In this document: piece after piece, positions 38,161-47,465 of the stretch
Numbering within the stretch: the first letter of the stretch is position 1
How the letters are laid out: every line of letters starts with the position of its first letter
DNA from: Hyphomicrobiales bacterium
Lineage (GTDB): Bacteria; Pseudomonadota; Alphaproteobacteria; Rhizobiales; Xanthobacteraceae
Direction of reading: 5' to 3'
DNA length: 64,000 nucleotides
Assembly (NCBI GenBank): GCA_017305535.1
Contig: JAFKKN010000007.1
Span: forward strand, 1-64,000
Made by a program: the position numbers and the translations under genes
Notes under the pieces: model-generated
Database searches by the model: none
Told to the model about the DNA's origin: nothing
The model's input: the letters and a program-made list of their open reading frames with translations, nothing else

Positions 38161-40575
38161 TTATGAAGAAGTCGTGATTCCGACGCGCATGGCGTGAGCG
38201 GTCACATCGTGACGAAAATCCATCACTGTGCGCTCGAAAAGACCAAATGCCTCATGTTGAAATTCGGCGACGACTTTATGCGGTGGCAGTCGCCGATCGC
38301 CGATCCGGCGCTTGAGATGCTCGAGACGCTCGAGTTGTTCGGACCACAGTTGATCGATCAATGCCATCATGAGACGGCGCAGGATATCGCTGAGCACCGG
38401 CTGGCCGATGCTGGCGACTTTCTTCTCCATCCAGTGATCGGCCATCGCATAAATCGTCTGCTTGAGATGTTCAGACCCGATAGCGCGTTGTACTGAAGGT
38501 TGCGTGATATCGACGGCCAGCGTCAGGATCGAGCGGATCGCGTGGTCGAGTCTCGTGATGTCCCAGGGCGCATCGGGCGGAGCAAACCGCGCAATCAGAT
38601 CGTCGATGGTTTCATGGCGAAGTTGCTGCGCCAAGGCCAAAACATCGGCGCCATCGCGAATGTCGCGGCGCATATCGTAGAGCGTGTCGTATTGGCGCTG
38701 GATGATCGCATCGAAGCGAAGCAGTCCAAGGCGGCGATCGAAGCTGCGGGTTTCGTGTCGCGCCTGAGCAGCGCGAACGAGACGCTTCGCAACCGTTCCG
38801 GCGATGGGATCGCTTTGTGCGGGTGAGGGCACGCGGATCGCGGCGGCCGTCAGGAATTCGTCTTCCAACGAAGCATGAAAGATCGATCGGCCAGGGTCGC
38901 CTTGGCGGCCGGAGCGGCCGCGCAACTGCTGGTCCAGCCGCCCGTGATCGTGATGCGTGGTGCCGATCACCAGAAGTCCGCCGGCGGCGATCACGCTGGC
39001 ACGCATCGCTGTATCAGCATGTTCGCCGCCGAGCCGGATATCCGTGCCGCGTCCCGCCATCGCCGTGGCGATGGTCACCATGCCGGGCGCGCCGGCTCTC
39101 GCGATGATATGAGCCTCGCGGGCATGATGCTTGGCATTGAGCAGCGCGAATGTTTTTGTGGAAATTTCGCTGTTCACGGAATCGTCGCGCTGCTGCCAGC
39201 CGTTTTCCTTGAGCATCGTCGCCAGTATTTCAGAGCGCTCGATCGATGGCGCACCGATCAATACGGGTTGCCCGCGAGCGTGCGCGCTCTCGACCTCGCG
39301 CAGGATCGCCGCGTGCTTGCCAGTGGCCGTCGTGTGAAGCAGTGAATCGTCGACGCGGATCAACGGGCGATGAGTCGGAACCGCAATGACATCGAGACCA
39401 TAGATTTCCCGATATTCAACCGCATCGGTGATCGCGGTGCCGGTCATGCCCGCAAGTTTGGCGTAACGCTTGAAATAGGTCTGGAAGGTGATCGCCGTCA
39501 GCGTGCGGGTTTCCTCGCCGATCGTGCAGCCTTCCTTTGCTTCCAACGCCTGATGAAGCCCCTCATCGTAACGTCGTCCGGACATCGGTCGACCGGTTCG
39601 TGCATCGACGATGGTGATTTGACCGTCCTGCACGACATAGTCGCGATCCCGCGCCAAAACGACATGAGCGCGCAGTGCCTGCACGACATGATGCAGCAGT
39701 GCGATCGACGCGATGTCATGCAACGTGGCGTCGGCTTTTAGCAAGCCATGCTGGCGCAATGCGCGCTCGACCGCGTCGTATCCCGGCTCGGTCAGCGTAA
39801 CGCGCCGGCGGTGATCGATATCGTAATGCGTCGGTTGCAATGTGGCGATTATGGCATCGATCGCCTGATAGAATCCCGAGTGATCGCCGAGTGGGCCGAA
39901 CAACGCCAGCGGCATCGTGGCCTCGTCGATCAGGATGGCATCGGCCTCGTCGATCAGCGCGAAGGTGTGGCCGCGCTGCACGGTTTCGGCGGTTGCGAAT
40001 TTCATGTTGTCGCGCAGATGATCGAAGCCGAATTCGCTGGCGATGCCGTAGGTGACGTCGCAGCGGTAGGCTTCGCGTTTCGCGTCATCATCCATGTCCT
40101 GTGTGATGACGCCGGTGCTGAGTTCCAGAAGATCATACACCGGACGCATCCAGTTCGCGTCGCGCTCGGCGAGGTAGTCGTTGGGCGTGGCGACGTGAAC
40201 GCCGGCACCGGCCAAGGCATTGAGCGCGCAGACCAGCGTGGCGGTCAGCGTCTTGCCCTCGCCGGTTTTCATCTCGGCGATATAACCGTCGTGGAGTGCC
40301 AGCGCGCCGGTCAGTTGTGCCGGGACGGCCTGTTCGTCGAGTGCCCGACGCGCGGCTTCGCGAACCAGGGCGAAGACCTCGACTTTGATTGCATTGAGCG
40401 CAACACCTGCTTGTGCGCGTTGCCGCAATTCGCCGGCCCGTGCCCGTAATGCTGCGTCCGAAAGCCGCCGATGGCTGGTCTCCAACGCGAGAATCTGGCG
40501 GACCGTCGCATCGTATTGCGCTAGCTTCCGGCGCGCCGTGAAGCCGAGTGCGCGCCGCGCCAGATGCAGGATCAT
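38161..40575 (-). CDS. SecA paralogue, accessory translocase ATPase-like (804 aa)
   Basis: Clear SecA motor features: [20 protein letters not shown] (Walker A at residues 102-109), the DEAD-like [50 protein letters not shown] and [16 protein letters not shown]-terminal helical scaffold is present, but the zinc/SecB-binding Cys-rich tail is missing, and the protein is about 100 residues shorter than housekeeping SecA. Its ATG overlaps the tonB stop (ATGA), so it is translationally coupled to tonB-exbD, downstream of exbB. It is therefore likely an accessory SecA used with an iron-uptake system. Its cargo, and whether it still drives translocation, are unknown. Confidence 0.88.
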   Translation of the reverse strand: MILHLARRALGFTARRKLAQYDATVRQILALETSHRRLSDAALRARAGELRQRAQAGVALNAIKVEVFALVREAARRALDEQAVPAQLTGALALHDGYIAEMKTGEGKTLTATLVCALNALAGAGVHVATPNDYLAERDANWMRPVYDLLELSTGVITQDMDDDAKREAYRCDVTYGIASEFGFDHLRDNMKFATAETVQRGHTFALIDEADAILIDEATMPLALFGPLGDHSGFYQAIDAIIATLQPTHYDIDHRRRVTLTEPGYDAVERALRQHGLLKADATLHDIASIALLHHVVQALRAHVVLARDRDYVVQDGQITIVDARTGRPMSGRRYDEGLHQALEAKEGCTIGEETRTLTAITFQTYFKRYAKLAGMTGTAITDAVEYREIYGLDVIAVPTHRPLIRVDDSLLHTTATGKHAAILREVESAHARGQPVLIGAPSIERSEILATMLKENGWQQRDDSVNSEISTKTFALLNAKHHAREAHIIARAGAPGMVTIATAMAGRGTDIRLGGEHADTAMRASVIAAGGLLVIGTTHHDHGRLDQQLRGRSGRQGDPGRSIFHASLEDEFLTAAAIRVPSPAQSDPIAGTVAKRLVRAAQARHETRSFDRRLGLLRFDAIIQRQYDTLYDMRRDIRDGADVLALAQQLRHETIDDLIARFAPPDAPWDITRLDHAIRSILTLAVDITQPSVQRAIGSEHLKQTIYAMADHWMEKKVASIGQPVLSDILRRLMMALIDQLWSEQLERLEHLKRRIGDRRLPPHKVVAEFQHEAFGLFERTVMDFRHDVTAHAMRVGITTSS

Positions 40576-41330
40576 TTCAGTTCGAAGAGGATCGGCACCG
40601 TGAATGCGAACTGCGTGCCACCGACATCGGCGGGCGGCGTCGGCAGCGGCTGGGCACGTTGCAGGAGTTCGAGCGTCTCATGATCGAGGGCCTGCGAGCC
40701 GCTGCCCTGAACGATCTTGCTGGACATGATGTGACCGTTACGATCGACCACGAAGGCGACGCGCGCGGTGCCGGCCTCGCGGCGAACCTGTGCTTCATGC
40801 GGATAGCGCTTGTTACGTTGCAGGTGCAGCGCCAGTCGTCGCTTCCAACTCACCAGCGAAGCCTTGCGTGAGGCGGCTGCGGTCGGTGCGGTGGTCGTCG
40901 AGGCGGACACCAGCGGAGGCGAGGCGTTCGGAGTCTTCTCCTTCTCCTCCTTCTTCTCTTCCTCCTGCCTCTTCGGCTCCGGAGGGGTTTCCAGCGCGAC
41001 GTCGGGTTCCTTCACCTGCGGCAGCGGCGGTTCAGGCTCCGGCTTTTCCTCGACCTTCTGTTCGGCCTTCTCTTGAGGAGGCGGTGCCTCGTCGGTCTGC
41101 ATCTGCTCTTCGCCCGGCGCGACGTCGCGGGCGACGGCGTCCTGGAAGGACTCGGTGGTGAAGTCGACCTCGATCGCCGTCGTGGTATCGAAGGTGTCGC
41201 CTTCTTCGGCCGGAGCCCTCAGCAACGCGGCGGCGACCGCACCGTGAAGGGACAGCACCGTAATGAAGCAGACAGCCCAGCGCAGCAGGTCGCGATGCGT
41301 GATACTGCGATAGGGCCGTGATGCGCTCAT
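40572..41330 (-). CDS. tonB: TonB energy-transduction protein (252 aa)
   Basis: One N-terminal membrane helix ([20 protein letters not shown]), a Pro/Glu/Lys-rich spacer spanning the periplasm (about 70-135, [20 protein letters not shown]), and a C-terminal TonB domain with [37 protein letters not shown] and [16 protein letters not shown]. It links ExbB-ExbD proton flow to the outer-membrane receptor encoded divergently. Start and stop overlap exbD and the SecA paralogue, respectively, in ATGA fashion. Confidence 0.93.
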   Translation of the reverse strand: MSASRPYRSITHRDLLRWAVCFITVLSLHGAVAAALLRAPAEEGDTFDTTTAIEVDFTTESFQDAVARDVAPGEEQMQTDEAPPPQEKAEQKVEEKPEPEPPLPQVKEPDVALETPPEPKRQEEEKKEEKEKTPNASPPLVSASTTTAPTAAASRKASLVSWKRRLALHLQRNKRYPHEAQVRREAGTARVAFVVDRNGHIMSSKIVQGSGSQALDHETLELLQRAQPLPTPPADVGGTQFAFTVPILFELK

Positions 41331-41791
41331 TGCGCGCCTCCGCCTGAAGGCGCGGCGGCGGGCTGCGCGCCGGTGGATTCAAGCCCGACCAATGCGATCT
41401 TGAGATAGCCGGCGCCGCGGATGTCGTTCATCAGCGTCATCACATCGCCGTAGGGGACGGTCTTGTCAGCGCGTACGAACAGGCGCTTGTTGTGGTCCGA
41501 CGATGTCACCGAGGCAAGCGATGACGCCAGAGTGGCGCGCGAGATCGGCGTTTCACCGACTGCCAGTGAACGGTCCGCTTTCAAGGTGATGAAGACGGGC
41601 TTGTCGGGGCGCGGTTGCTTCGTTGCCGTCGAGGCCGGCAGATCCACGGCGATATCGACAGTCGCCAGCGGCGCGGCAATCATGAAGATGATCAGCAACA
41701 CCAGAATGACGTCGATGAACGGCGTCACGTTGATGTCGCTCACCTGCGCCATCTCGTCGTCGGACGAGGCTTGCTGAAGTTGAACGCCCAC
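41327..41791 (-). CDS. exbD: Biopolymer transport protein ExbD (154 aa)
   Basis: A short cytoplasmic start, then VSDINVTPFIDVILVLLIIF, the single membrane helix with the protonatable Asp (NVTPFIDVILVL), and a periplasmic domain with PVFITLKADRSLAVG and RADKTVPYGDVMTLMNDIRG. The start is GTG at 41791, five bases after the exbB stop. It forms the proton channel with ExbB. Confidence 0.94.
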   Translation of the reverse strand: MGVQLQQASSDDEMAQVSDINVTPFIDVILVLLIIFMIAAPLATVDIAVDLPASTATKQPRPDKPVFITLKADRSLAVGETPISRATLASSLASVTSSDHNKRLFVRADKTVPYGDVMTLMNDIRGAGYLKIALVGLESTGAQPAAAPSGGGAQ

Positions 41792-41796
41792 GCGCG

Positions 41797-42846
41797 TTAC
41801 TCCGCGGCTCGCCGGTGGGGCGTCAGTTCCGCCCGGTTGAGATCGCGGCTGACCATACGCATCAGTTCGGCGGAGCCGTCGCCCAGCAGGCCGCGATAGC
41901 TCGTGATGGCGCGTGCGAACATGTTGTAGATCATCACAGCCGGGATCGCCGCCACCAGGCCCATCGCGGTCGCGAGCAGCGCTTCGGCGATGCCGGGCGC
42001 GACGACGGCAAGGTTGGTGGTCTGCGACTTCGAGATGCCGATGAAGGCATTCATAATGCCCCAGACGGTGCCGAACAAGCCGACGAACGGGGCGGTTGAT
42101 CCGATCGTCGCCAGAATGCTGGTGCCGCGCGTCATGCGGCGGGATGCAGCCGCCTCGATGCGGCTGAACAGCGAGGCGACGCGCTCCTTGACGCCTTCGT
42201 GATTCATCGCGTCGCGCGAACGATTAAGTTCGTCGAGCGCGGCATTGGTCAGCGTGACGATGTCGCTATTGGCATTCTGCAACTTGTCGCTGGCATCCTC
42301 GAGCGAACGCGCGCTCTCGACGCGGCGGAGATCGCGCATCAGCTTGCGCCGTGCGCCGAGCAGTTCGAGGGTCTTGGCAAGCCAGACCGACCACGTCACG
42401 ACCGACGCGAAAGCCAGGCCGATCATTACCGCCTTCACGATGTAATCGGCGGCCATGAACATGCCGAGCGGCGTCAGCTCATGCGGCAGCATCGGGTTGG
42501 CTTCGGAGGCGGGCGCAAATTCGGTCGCGGGCGAGATTTGCGGCGGCGTTGCTTGCGGTGCCGCCGCCGGCTCTTGCGGGCTTGGCGGTGCGACGGACTG
42601 ATTAACGGGTGGCGTCGCCTGCGGCTGAGACTGGATCGCCTGTGGTGCTGCGGGCGACGCGGGTGCGGTCGTCGGTGCTGCGGAAGTCCCGTTGGACGTG
42701 GCGGACGGGGGCGCCGATTGAGCATAGGCCGCCGGGTGCGGTGCCAGCGAGAACGTCAGCAGGGCGGCAAGCGCGATCGTCGGCGCTTTCGCTTGCGGTC
42801 GGCAATGGCGCTCCTTCACGCGGAAGGTCTTCAGGGATAAGTTCAT
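41797..42846 (-). CDS. exbB: TonB-system energizer ExbB, long form (349 aa)
   Basis: Has a signal-like segment (about 25-40, IALAALLTFSLAPHPAAYAQ), a Pro/Ala/Gln-rich low-complexity periplasmic region to about residue 120, then the ExbB core: ADYIVKAVMIGLAFASVVTW, TSILATIGSTAPFVGLFGTV with VWGIMNAF, and the last helices GIAEALLATAMGLVAAIPAV. The N-terminal extension marks the long ExbB type common in alphaproteobacteria. Start ATG at 42846; ribosome-binding support is weak. It heads the exbB-exbD-tonB-secA-like operon. Confidence 0.92.
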   Translation of the reverse strand: MNLSLKTFRVKERHCRPQAKAPTIALAALLTFSLAPHPAAYAQSAPPSATSNGTSAAPTTAPASPAAPQAIQSQPQATPPVNQSVAPPSPQEPAAAPQATPPQISPATEFAPASEANPMLPHELTPLGMFMAADYIVKAVMIGLAFASVVTWSVWLAKTLELLGARRKLMRDLRRVESARSLEDASDKLQNANSDIVTLTNAALDELNRSRDAMNHEGVKERVASLFSRIEAAASRRMTRGTSILATIGSTAPFVGLFGTVWGIMNAFIGISKSQTTNLAVVAPGIAEALLATAMGLVAAIPAVMIYNMFARAITSYRGLLGDGSAELMRMVSRDLNRAELTPHRRAAE

Positions 42847-42973
42847 TTCGACAGACTTTTTGTTGCGCCGTTGATCCGGATCAATCGCAAGGCAGGCCGG
42901 AGATGGGTGGACGGCACCTCGGAGTGGTCTAACGTCTTGGCTTTCCGAATCAAACAAGCAAGCAGGCGTGAAT

Positions 42974-42990
42974 TTTAGAATCGCTTTAAG
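42974..42990. promoter_or_regulatory. Irr-box (ICE)-like site between exbB and the siderophore receptor
   Basis: TTTAGAATCGCTTTAAG matches the inverted half sites of the rhizobial iron control element, TTTAGAA-N3-TTCTAAA, at about 11 of 14 positions. It lies in the 358-base region between divergent exbB and the TonB-dependent receptor gene, where iron regulation is expected. Nothing gene-like was found in the rest of this region. It is a visual match only, not scored. Confidence 0.4.
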
Positions 42991-43204
42991 GCCGAGCGCC
43001 GACCAGCGGGCCGATCATTGTCTCGCGAACTGATTATCCCGCGTCATCCTGTCCATTTCGAGAGGGGCTTCGCTAGAAGGCCTATAAACTGGGTCGAATC
43101 CAGGTCCCGGCGTGTTGCTCATCAAAAATCACGAAGTTATGACGAGCGAAGTTATCGCGGGCATGGGCTTGTTTCCGCGATGGGATCATTGGGGAACCGG
43201 GCAC

Positions 43205-45616
43205 ATGGGCATTTCATCGACGGATCACGCGAATGTATCGCGTGACGAGGGCGCGATTGCGCGCAACATCTCGGCGATCGGCTGGGGCAAGGCGATGATC
43301 GGCATCGCCGCGGTGATGCTGATTCCTGATTCCGCCGATGCCCAACCAGCCTCCAGCAGCGATGACCTCCCTCAAGTTCGCGTGACCGCTCCGAAGCGTC
43401 AGGCCAAGCGGCAGGCTGCGCGGCGTGCGCCGGTACGGACCGCGCCGGCGCCAGTCGCGGCGCCGAGTAACGTTGCGGTGAATCCCGTGGTCGGAGATGG
43501 CGCAGGCGTCGCCGGTTATCAGGCCCCTGCGCAAAGTGGCCTGTCGCGATTCCCGACGCCATTGAGCAACACCGCCCAAACGGTGAACGTCGTTTCCCAG
43601 CAGTTGATGCAGGATCAACGTGTCACGTCGGTGCAGGAAGCGCTTCGCAATGTTCCCGGCATCACCTTCACGGCGGGTGAAGGCGGCATTCAGGGCGACA
43701 ACGTTACCATTCGCGGCTATTCCGCGCGCAACGATTTCTATCGTGACGGCATTCGCGATCCGGGCTGGTACGCCCGCGATGCCTTCAGCTTCGATCGCGT
43801 CGAGGTCTATAAGGGCCCATCGTCGTTCCTGTTCGGTCGCGGCTCCACCGGCGGCGTCATCAATATCGTTTCCAAGACGCCGCAGAACCGTGACTTCTCC
43901 GTTGTCGAAGCCACCGGGACGTCGGCGGCCGGCGCCCGCATGATGGTCGATTTCAACAAGACGTTCGAGCAATACGCGGCGCGCATCGCCGCGGTCGGCT
44001 ACGACACCGATATCGCCGGTCGCGATTTCGCGAACATCAGACGTTACGGCGTGGCGCCCTCGATCTCGTATCAGATCGCGCCGGACACCAAGAATACGCT
44101 GAGCTACGTTTATCAAAAGGACGACAACATCGCCGATCGCGGCATCGTCATGCTGCCCGGATCGTATTTCGGCACCAGCTATCGGCAGCCCGCGCCGGTG
44201 CCGCGCAATACCTGGTACGGCGTCGCCACGCCGGGGCAGAACGACATCGAGCAGACCGAAGCTCACAACCTGACGAATAAGTTCGAGCATGACTTCGCGC
44301 CGGGCCTGAAGTTCACCAACACGACCGGCGTGAGCTATGTCGAGCGCTTCAATCGAACCCGTCCAGTCCAGATAACCGGCCTGGGTACGGCGACTTCAAA
44401 CCTTTGGAGTGCGCCTGTCGGCGGAGTTCAACTCGGAACGCCAACCAATCCGCTTCTGCCCGGCACGCCGTTGAGCAGCGTCTGGGTCGCTAACACCAAC
44501 CACTTCCAGAACCAGACCAACAATTTCCTCGTCAGCAACGTCAGCGATCTCTCCGCCAAGTTCATGACCGGCGCGGTGGAGCACAATGTGCTGGCCGGCG
44601 TCGAAGTCAGCCACGAAACGCGCGGCAACTACCGCACCACCTTCAGCGATCCCTATCGTGTCAATGTGGCCAACCCCGACCCGTGGGTTTCCGGCACGCT
44701 CAACCCCACGACGGCGGCGACGGAGTCGCGAGTCAATGCAGTCGGCGTCTACATTCAGGACCAGTTGAAGATCACCGAGTGGCTCGAACTTCTGGGTGGC
44801 GTTCGCTTCGACAACTTCACTGCCAAGAGCGACACGTTCACGATTACCCGCGCGACAGGCGCGGGAAGCGGGCTCGTGAGCCTCAACTCGGACAACAGCT
44901 TCGTGACGTATCGCGCCGGTGTGGTTCTGCATCCGACACCGTGGTCGTCGATCTATTACATGCGCGGCACGTCGGCCAATCCGCCGGCGGAGTTCGTGTC
45001 GATCACCAACGGTCAACAGGGGCTCAACCCGGTGACCTCGACGATCGACGAAATTGGCGCCAAGGCCGATATCCTCGATAAAAAGCTGAGCCTGAACGCG
45101 GCGATCTTCCGTATCAGGAAAGAGAACGACATAGAAAATCAGGGAACGAGCGCGAACCCCGATTACGTTACGGTGGGCACCACTCAGGTCCAGGGCTTCG
45201 AGATCGGCGCGACCGGCCGCATCACACCGCAGTGGAGCATCTCCGGCGGTTACGCCTATCTCGAATCGAAAGTCATCAACTCAGTAACTGTCGCCAACAT
45301 CGGGCATGAGCTTGCGGTGACTCCTAAGAACAGTTTCTCACTGTTCACCACCTATGACCTCGATTCGAAATGGACGGTCGGCGGTGGCGCGTTCTTCGTC
45401 GACTCGCGCTGGTCGAGCGTCGCCAACGATGCGCGTATTCCCGGTTACTGGCGCTTCGATGCGATGGCCGCCTACAAGGTCGACAAGAATTTGACCTTGC
45501 AGCTCAACGTCTACAACCTGACGAACGAGTTCTACTACGACACGGTCGCGGGAGCCGGCTTCGCGGTTCCCGGTCCCGGTCGTTATGTCTCGTTGTCAGC
45601 GCGCGCGCAGTTCTGA
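43205..45616 (+). CDS. TonB-dependent siderophore receptor (803 aa)
   Basis: Outer-membrane receptor for ferric siderophores. A signal region near residues 20-42 ends SADAQ. A TonB-box-like DDLPQVRVTA follows, then the plug with TVNVVSQQLMQDQRVTSVQE, NVPGITFTAGEGG, VTIRGYSARNDFYRDGIRD and RVEVYKGPSSFLFGRGSTGG. The beta barrel ends in GPGRYVSLSARAQF with terminal Phe. The plug resembles the Fiu/FcuA catecholate-type receptors, and piuC downstream fits that. Start uncertain: ATG 43205 has GGGGAA upstream, while 43139 and 43163 are in frame. It is energised by the divergent exbB-exbD-tonB. Confidence 0.92.
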   Translation: MGISSTDHANVSRDEGAIARNISAIGWGKAMIGIAAVMLIPDSADAQPASSSDDLPQVRVTAPKRQAKRQAARRAPVRTAPAPVAAPSNVAVNPVVGDGAGVAGYQAPAQSGLSRFPTPLSNTAQTVNVVSQQLMQDQRVTSVQEALRNVPGITFTAGEGGIQGDNVTIRGYSARNDFYRDGIRDPGWYARDAFSFDRVEVYKGPSSFLFGRGSTGGVINIVSKTPQNRDFSVVEATGTSAAGARMMVDFNKTFEQYAARIAAVGYDTDIAGRDFANIRRYGVAPSISYQIAPDTKNTLSYVYQKDDNIADRGIVMLPGSYFGTSYRQPAPVPRNTWYGVATPGQNDIEQTEAHNLTNKFEHDFAPGLKFTNTTGVSYVERFNRTRPVQITGLGTATSNLWSAPVGGVQLGTPTNPLLPGTPLSSVWVANTNHFQNQTNNFLVSNVSDLSAKFMTGAVEHNVLAGVEVSHETRGNYRTTFSDPYRVNVANPDPWVSGTLNPTTAATESRVNAVGVYIQDQLKITEWLELLGGVRFDNFTAKSDTFTITRATGAGSGLVSLNSDNSFVTYRAGVVLHPTPWSSIYYMRGTSANPPAEFVSITNGQQGLNPVTSTIDEIGAKADILDKKLSLNAAIFRIRKENDIENQGTSANPDYVTVGTTQVQGFEIGATGRITPQWSISGGYAYLESKVINSVTVANIGHELAVTPKNSFSLFTTYDLDSKWTVGGGAFFVDSRWSSVANDARIPGYWRFDAMAAYKVDKNLTLQLNVYNLTNEFYYDTVAGAGFAVPGPGRYVSLSARAQF

Positions 45617-45709
45617 TGGAAAGGCCACAGGGGCAAAACCCCGTGTGGTCTCCCTCATCGACTTCGCCTTGGCGATGTAACGCGCGGTCAAGGCGTGTTT
45701 GAGATGGAG

Positions 45710-45737
45710 GCCGGCATCGCGAGATGCCGGCTCTTTT
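45710..45737 (+). terminator. Terminator-like hairpin between receptor gene and piuC
   Basis: GCCGGCATC pairs perfectly with GATGCCGGC around a GCGA loop and is followed by TCTTTT, the shape of an intrinsic terminator. It ends only 15 bases before the piuC start, with the piuC ribosome-binding site (AAAGGG) directly behind it. It may partly uncouple piuC from the receptor gene. Confidence 0.6.
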
Positions 45738-45752
45738 GCAAAGGGCTTCTCG

Positions 45753-46439
45753 ATGCTGGTTCGAATTCCGAATGTCCTGACGCCGGAACAGGTGCACCAT
45801 TGCCGTGACCTCATGGCGCGTGCTGCGTGGGTTGATGGCCGGATTACCGCCGGTCATCAGTCCGCGCAGGTCAAGCGCAATCTGCAATTGCCGGAAGGAT
45901 CGCCGGAAGCCCGCGAACTCGGCGACATGGTGCTGGCGGCGCTGAACCGCAATCCTCTGTTCATGTCAGCGGTGCTGCCCAGGAAAATCTTTCCGCCGCT
46001 GTTCAATCGCTATGATGCCGAAGGCGAAATGAACTTCGGGTCGCATGTCGACAACGCCATCCGCACCGTTCCTGGCACCGGCATTCGTGTGCGAACCGAC
46101 GTGTCGTCGACGCTGTTTCTGTCTCCACCGGAGGAATACGATGGTGGCGAGCTTGTCGTCGAGGATACCTACGGCACGCATTCGGTGAAGCTGCCGGCGG
46201 GCGACATGATTGTCTATCCCGGCACCAGCCTGCATCATGTCACCAAGGTGACGCGCGGCTCACGCGTGGCGTCGTTCTTCTGGACCGAGAGCATGATCGG
46301 CGACGTCACCAGGCGCGCGATGATGTTCGATCTCGATATGTCGATCATCCGCCTCAACGCCGATCATCCGGAACATCCATCGGTGGTCTCGTTGACGTCG
46401 CTGTATCATAACCTGCTTCGGCAGTGGGCGCAGACCTGA
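45753..46439 (+). CDS. PKHD-type Fe(II)/2-oxoglutarate hydroxylase, PiuC-like (228 aa)
   Basis: Begins [20 protein letters not shown] and has a prolyl-hydroxylase fold with iron ligands H98 and D100 in FGSHVDNAI and H161 in the TSLHHVTKV motif, plus the 2-oxoglutarate Arg (R171) in [11 protein letters not shown]. PiuC/YbiX proteins accompany catecholate siderophore receptors and are thought to modify or help release the siderophore. AAAGGG supports the ATG at 45753. It ends two bases from the apbE stop on the opposite strand. Confidence 0.9.
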   Translation: MLVRIPNVLTPEQVHHCRDLMARAAWVDGRITAGHQSAQVKRNLQLPEGSPEARELGDMVLAALNRNPLFMSAVLPRKIFPPLFNRYDAEGEMNFGSHVDNAIRTVPGTGIRVRTDVSSTLFLSPPEEYDGGELVVEDTYGTHSVKLPAGDMIVYPGTSLHHVTKVTRGSRVASFFWTESMIGDVTRRAMMFDLDMSIIRLNADHPEHPSVVSLTSLYHNLLRQWAQT

Positions 46440-46441
46440 TC

Positions 46442-47461
46442 TCAAGCCAGCATGGCGTCGAGCACTGGCGTCGTACGTTCGGCGATATCGCCGGCGTCCG
46501 GCTGAAACAGAAGCACCGCAGCAAGATCGTGGGCTAAGGCGAAATCCAGCGCGGCATCCGGCCCCAGCACCATCAGCGCCGTCGCATAGGCATCGGCTTC
46601 CATGCAGGAGCGATGCAACACGGTGGCGGTGATCATGCCGTTGGCGATCGGCCATCCGGTGCGTGGGTCCAGCGTATGGGAAAAGTGCCGCGTACCGCTG
46701 ACAAAGCTGCGTTCGCAACCTGATGTCGCGATCGCGAGGTCATGCAGCGCGACCAGCATCGGCTCCGCCCCGGAGCTGTCTTCATCGGGTCGGTCGATCT
46801 CGACCCACCACGGGCTGCCGTCCGGCTTAACGCCATGTCCTCGCAACTCGCCGCCGATCTCCACCAGTGCGTGATGGATGCCGTGTTCATGCAGTGTGTC
46901 GGCCACCAAATCGACAGCGAAACCCTTGGCGATGCCGCACAGATCGATCACGCCAGCGTTGTGTCGGCGCAAACGCCGCGCACCGGCATCGTGTTCGAGC
47001 TGCCGCCAGCCGCAAGCGCGATGACAGGCAGCGATGGCGTCAGCGGCCGGTCGCGCGTGTCGCGGCCCGCTTGGACCGAAGCCCCAGATATCGACCAGCG
47101 CGCCCACCGTTGGGTCATACGCGCCGTTGGATTCCTGCGCGATGCGGATAGCGCTGTTTATCACCCGGTCCAGTTCGGGCGGCAGTGTCTGCCATTCGTT
47201 TGACGGCAGCCGGTTGAACCGGCTGATGTCGGAATTGTATTCCCACGGGCTCATCTGCGCGATCACACGATCAAGCGCGAGAGGGATCATCCGTTGCAGT
47301 GTTTGCTTCCCGGCGGACGAGCCGACGAACTTGACCGACCATGTGGTGCCCATGGTCGTTCCCGCTAACGTCTGAACGGTGCCGCCTGCCGGCGCGGCGC
47401 GTGGCGTTGCCGACAGCGTCGGGATTGCCACGCGCCGAGAGGCTGACGCCGTCGCGGACAT
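46442..47461 (-). CDS. apbE: FAD:protein FMN transferase, ApbE family (339 aa)
   Basis: Covalently attaches FMN from FAD to Ser/Thr of extracytoplasmic proteins. Motifs: TLAGTTMGTTWSVKFVG, MSPWEYNSDISRFN, AYDPTVGALVDIWGFG, DLCGIAKGFAVDLVAD, VEIGGELRGHG and HTLDPRTGWPIANGM, with the metal-binding Asp/Thr region (MEADAYATALMVLG). No lipobox or clear signal peptide is seen at the N-terminus, which starts with a Ser/Ala/Arg-rich leader; export is uncertain. It is the last gene of the leftward pepSY-DUF2271-DUF4198-apbE cassette and probably modifies the DUF2271 protein. Confidence 0.92.
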   Translation of the reverse strand: MSATASASRRVAIPTLSATPRAAPAGGTVQTLAGTTMGTTWSVKFVGSSAGKQTLQRMIPLALDRVIAQMSPWEYNSDISRFNRLPSNEWQTLPPELDRVINSAIRIAQESNGAYDPTVGALVDIWGFGPSGPRHARPAADAIAACHRACGWRQLEHDAGARRLRRHNAGVIDLCGIAKGFAVDLVADTLHEHGIHHALVEIGGELRGHGVKPDGSPWWVEIDRPDEDSSGAEPMLVALHDLAIATSGCERSFVSGTRHFSHTLDPRTGWPIANGMITATVLHRSCMEADAYATALMVLGPDAALDFALAHDLAAVLLFQPDAGDIAERTTPVLDAMLA

Positions 47462-47465
47462 TGTT

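Noticed and set aside
41000-41160. Repetitive Lys/Glu/Pro-coding DNA in tonB as a possible tandem repeat element
   Set aside because: It is the ordinary periplasm-spanning spacer of TonB, with no exact repeat unit.
42199-42840. Arg/Gly-rich 213-codon frame opposite exbB
   Set aside because: Low-complexity antisense product of the Pro/Ala/Gln-rich exbB N-terminal region.
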